From an uncultured Paraprevotella sp. (lineage in GTDB: Bacteria; Bacteroidota; Bacteroidia; Bacteroidales; Bacteroidaceae), in NCBI GenBank assembly GCA_944321565.1, contig CALULT010000009.1, positions 1 to 64,000 of the forward strand: 64,000 bases of DNA, read 5' to 3'. Below are positions 61,848 through 64,000 of this stretch, piece by piece. The stretch's first letter is position 1, and each line of letters begins with the position of its first letter. The position numbers and the translations under genes were made by a program. The notes under the pieces are model-generated. The model had not been told where the DNA came from and made no database searches. It saw nothing but the letters and a program-made list of their open reading frames with translations.

Positions 61848-63191
61848 GTGAAAACGTTTAAGATAGGTGGAATTCATCCATCTGAAAACAAACTGTCCGC
61901 GAAGAGTCCCATCCGTCAGGCCGGACTGCCCAAACAAGCTGTCATCTCGCTTTACCAACACATCGGGGCTCCGGCCAAACCGGTGGTGGCCAAAGGTGAC
62001 GAAGTGAAAGTGGGCATGCTGATTGCGGAAGCGGATGGTTTCGTATCGGTTCCCATACATTCTTCTGTTTCCGGAAAAGTGAACAAGATTGATGCTATCG
62101 TGGACGCAAGCGGTTATCGCCGTCCTGCCATTTTCATTGACGTGGAAGGCGATGAATGGGAAGAGGGCATTGACCGTTCGGAAGACTTGGTCACATTGGC
62201 GCAACATCCTGAGCTGACTGCGGAAGAGATTGTCGGGAAAATCAAGGCGGCCGGCATCGTGGGCATGGGCGGCGCCACGTTTCCTTGCCATGTGAAGTTG
62301 TCGCCTCCTAAAGGCACAAAAGCCGAATGTGTGATTATCAATGCGGTGGAATGTGAGCCATATCTGACAGCCGACCATCGCCTGATGTTGGAAAAACCCG
62401 ACGAGATACTTGTGGGCACAGAACTGATTATGAAAGCCGTAGGTGTGGAAAAAGGGTATATTGGCATAGAAAGCAACAAGCCGGATGCCATCGCCTTGCT
62501 TACGGAACGGGCGAAGCAGCATCCCCACATCGAAATTGTGCCATTGAAAGTGAAATATCCGCAAGGCGGAGAGAAACAACTGATAGCTGCTGTCATGGAA
62601 CGCGAAGTGCCAGCACCGCCAGCTCTTCCAATCCATGTGGGTGCGGTGGTGCAGAATGTGGGGACGACGTTTGCCATTTATGAGGCTGTAATGAAGAACA
62701 AGCCGCTTTTCGAACGGGTTATCACCGTGACGGGAAAAGATGTGCACCAGCCTTCCAACCTGTTGGCCCGCATTGGTACGCCAATGAGTCAGTTGATAGA
62801 CGAATGCGGCGGTTTGCCGGAAGACACAGGCAAGGTTATTGGCGGCGGCCCGATGATGGGTAAGGCCTTGATGCATCTTGACGTGCCGGTGTGCAAGGGA
62901 TCTTCAGGCTTGCTTCTGTTGGGTGAACGCGAAGCAAGGCGCAAGGCTCCACAACCTTGCATCCGTTGTGCGAAATGTGTGAGCGCATGTCCGATGGGAC
63001 TTGAACCTTACTTGCTGGCCACGGCTTCTGCGCTCCGCAAGTGGGACGTGGCGGAAGAAAACGGCATCACTTCCTGCATCGAATGCGGGTCGTGCCAGTT
63101 CACTTGTCCTTCAGCCCGCCCGATATTGGACAATGTCCGTATGGGTAAAACAACCGTAATGGCCTTGATTCGGGCCCGTAATGCAAAATAA
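61848..63191 (+). CDS. rnfC: Rnf complex subunit RnfC
   Basis: This 447-residue peripheral subunit binds NADH and FMN in relatives. The N-terminal barrel-like domain has KVGMLIAEADGFVSVPIHSSVSG; the Rossmann part includes GMGGATFPCHVKL and VIGGGPMMGKAL. Two 4Fe-4S motifs are CIRCAKCVSACPMG and CIECGSCQFTCPS. Starts at GTG 61848 in MKTFKIGGIHPSENK. RnfD follows 13 bp downstream. Confidence 0.95.
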   Translation: MKTFKIGGIHPSENKLSAKSPIRQAGLPKQAVISLYQHIGAPAKPVVAKGDEVKVGMLIAEADGFVSVPIHSSVSGKVNKIDAIVDASGYRRPAIFIDVEGDEWEEGIDRSEDLVTLAQHPELTAEEIVGKIKAAGIVGMGGATFPCHVKLSPPKGTKAECVIINAVECEPYLTADHRLMLEKPDEILVGTELIMKAVGVEKGYIGIESNKPDAIALLTERAKQHPHIEIVPLKVKYPQGGEKQLIAAVMEREVPAPPALPIHVGAVVQNVGTTFAIYEAVMKNKPLFERVITVTGKDVHQPSNLLARIGTPMSQLIDECGGLPEDTGKVIGGGPMMGKALMHLDVPVCKGSSGLLLLGEREARRKAPQPCIRCAKCVSACPMGLEPYLLATASALRKWDVAEENGITSCIECGSCQFTCPSARPILDNVRMGKTTVMALIRARNAK

Positions 63192-63204
63192 ATAAGAAAA
63201 GAAT

Positions 63205-64000
63205 ATGGCTAAGAAATTGATTGTGTCGCTGTCGCCGCATGTCCATACGCGGGACAGTGTGCAAAGAAATATGTATGGCGTATGCATAGCCTTAATACCC
63301 GCGCTGCTGACTTCTTTGTACTTCTTTGGCATCGGGGCTGCAGTAGTGCTGGCCACTTCCGTGGCCTCATGTGTGTTGTTCGAATGGGCGATTGCGAAGT
63401 TTATCTTGAAGAAAGAGGAAGTGACAGTGACCGACGGCTCGGCCGTACTCACGGGTTTGTTATTGGGTTTCAACTTGCCTTCCAATCTGCCGATATGGAT
63501 TATCATCATCGGTGCGTTGGTGGCCATTGGTGTCGGCAAGATGACGTTTGGCGGTTTAGGTTGCAATCCGTTTAATCCGGCACTGGTCGGACGTGCGTTC
63601 CTGCTGGTGTCTTTCCCCGTGCAAATGACCACATGGCCGGTGCCGGGACAATTGGGTAGTTATTTGGATGCCGAGACGGCTGCCACCCCGTTGGCGGTGA
63701 TGAAGAATGCCATCAAGGCCGGCGATGCTTCCATCTTGGAACAACTTCCGGACTCCATAGACCTTTTGGTGGGACAGACCGGAGGTTGCCTGGGTGAAGT
63801 CAGTGCTTTGGCGCTGTTGATAGGTTTGGCCTACATGTTGGCACGGCGCATTATCACGTGGCATATACCTGTTTCCATCTTGGCTACGGTGTTCGTTTTG
63901 TCTGGGTTGTTGCATTTGTCCAATCCGATTTATGCATCTCCGGTTACAGTTTTGCTCACTGGCGGCATGATGTTGGGTGCATGTTTCATGGCGACAGATT
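63205..64000 (+). CDS. rnfD: Rnf complex subunit RnfD, 3' end outside window
   Basis: The first 265 codons from ATG 63205 (MAKKLIVSLSPHVHTRDSVQRNMYG) stay open to the window edge. They encode several membrane helices. The covalent FMN site is expected at Thr161 in AATPLAVMKNA. The rest, with probably rnfG, rnfE and rnfA, lies beyond the edge. The gene is not visible as a closed frame because the stop codon is outside. Confidence 0.93.
   Translation, partial: MAKKLIVSLSPHVHTRDSVQRNMYGVCIALIPALLTSLYFFGIGAAVVLATSVASCVLFEWAIAKFILKKEEVTVTDGSAVLTGLLLGFNLPSNLPIWIIIIGALVAIGVGKMTFGGLGCNPFNPALVGRAFLLVSFPVQMTTWPVPGQLGSYLDAETAATPLAVMKNAIKAGDASILEQLPDSIDLLVGQTGGCLGEVSALALLIGLAYMLARRIITWHIPVSILATVFVLSGLLHLSNPIYASPVTVLLTGGMMLGACFMATD

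Overview
The window comes from a Bacteroidales genome of the Bacteroides/Prevotella/Paraprevotella type; I cannot fix the genus. Promoters match the Bacteroidetes form TAnnTTTG (-7), some with TTTG about 19-20 nt upstream. Shine-Dalgarno sites are mostly weak, and the tRNAs mostly lack an encoded CCA. The gene set is also typical: an Rnf operon preceded by an RseC-like gene, a PPi-dependent phosphofructokinase, a hybrid two-component system (HTCS), DUF4251, MenA, and ISAon1-type transposase debris.

Layout. 1-13,300: partial tRNA-Leu, a phenylacetate-CoA ligase/ACT pair, hisS, a 931-residue coiled coil with a central SbcC/Rad50-like zinc hook but no ATPase head, a lipoprotein amidase, an MFS exporter, a YugP-type metallopeptidase and a Ca/Na exchanger. 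13,300-17,900: tRNA-Ser, tRNA-Glu, an IS remnant and the pstSCAB phosphate transporter without an adjacent phoU. 17,900-28,300: a C11 peptidase, fabI, an ACT/DUF711 pair, and a run made of an omega-amidase-like hydrolase, iorA, iorB, an aminotransferase, a second phenylacetate-CoA ligase and an ACT protein. These last genes form a plausible fermentation route from aromatic amino acids through aryl-pyruvates and arylacetyl-CoA to arylacetates.

28,300-34,400: OmpH/Skp-like lipoprotein, PepD dipeptidase, beta-helix lipoprotein, EEP-family phosphatase/nuclease and a membrane protein. 34,400-37,000 is a decayed accessory stretch: a mobile-element derivative containing a second nested element with a perfect 8-bp target duplication, a 22-bp minisatellite, a truncated nitroreductase and a DNA-binding protein fragment. 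37,000-47,000 is a leftward block: SUI1, ettA, menA, a PP2C-like protein overlapping ygiQ, small conserved proteins, a golvesin-domain amidase-like protein and an acyltransferase. 47,000-59,300: an HTCS regulator with one GH30 glycosidase, pfp, a membrane-anchored GH25 lysozyme, prmA, a Trp/Tyr/Gly-rich protein and a FadL-like porin. 59,300-64,000: a MITE, tRNA-Ala, an ISAon1 transposase remnant, tandem mini-hairpins, and rseC-rnfB-rnfC-rnfD, with rnfD running off the edge.

The least ordinary items are the headless zinc-hook coiled coil (5369-8164), the family of ISAon1-derived remnants including a nested pair with intact target duplications, the long ygiQ/PP2C overlap, and the amidase-like core interrupted by a golvesin domain. 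Function assignments come from reading motifs; no database search was run.
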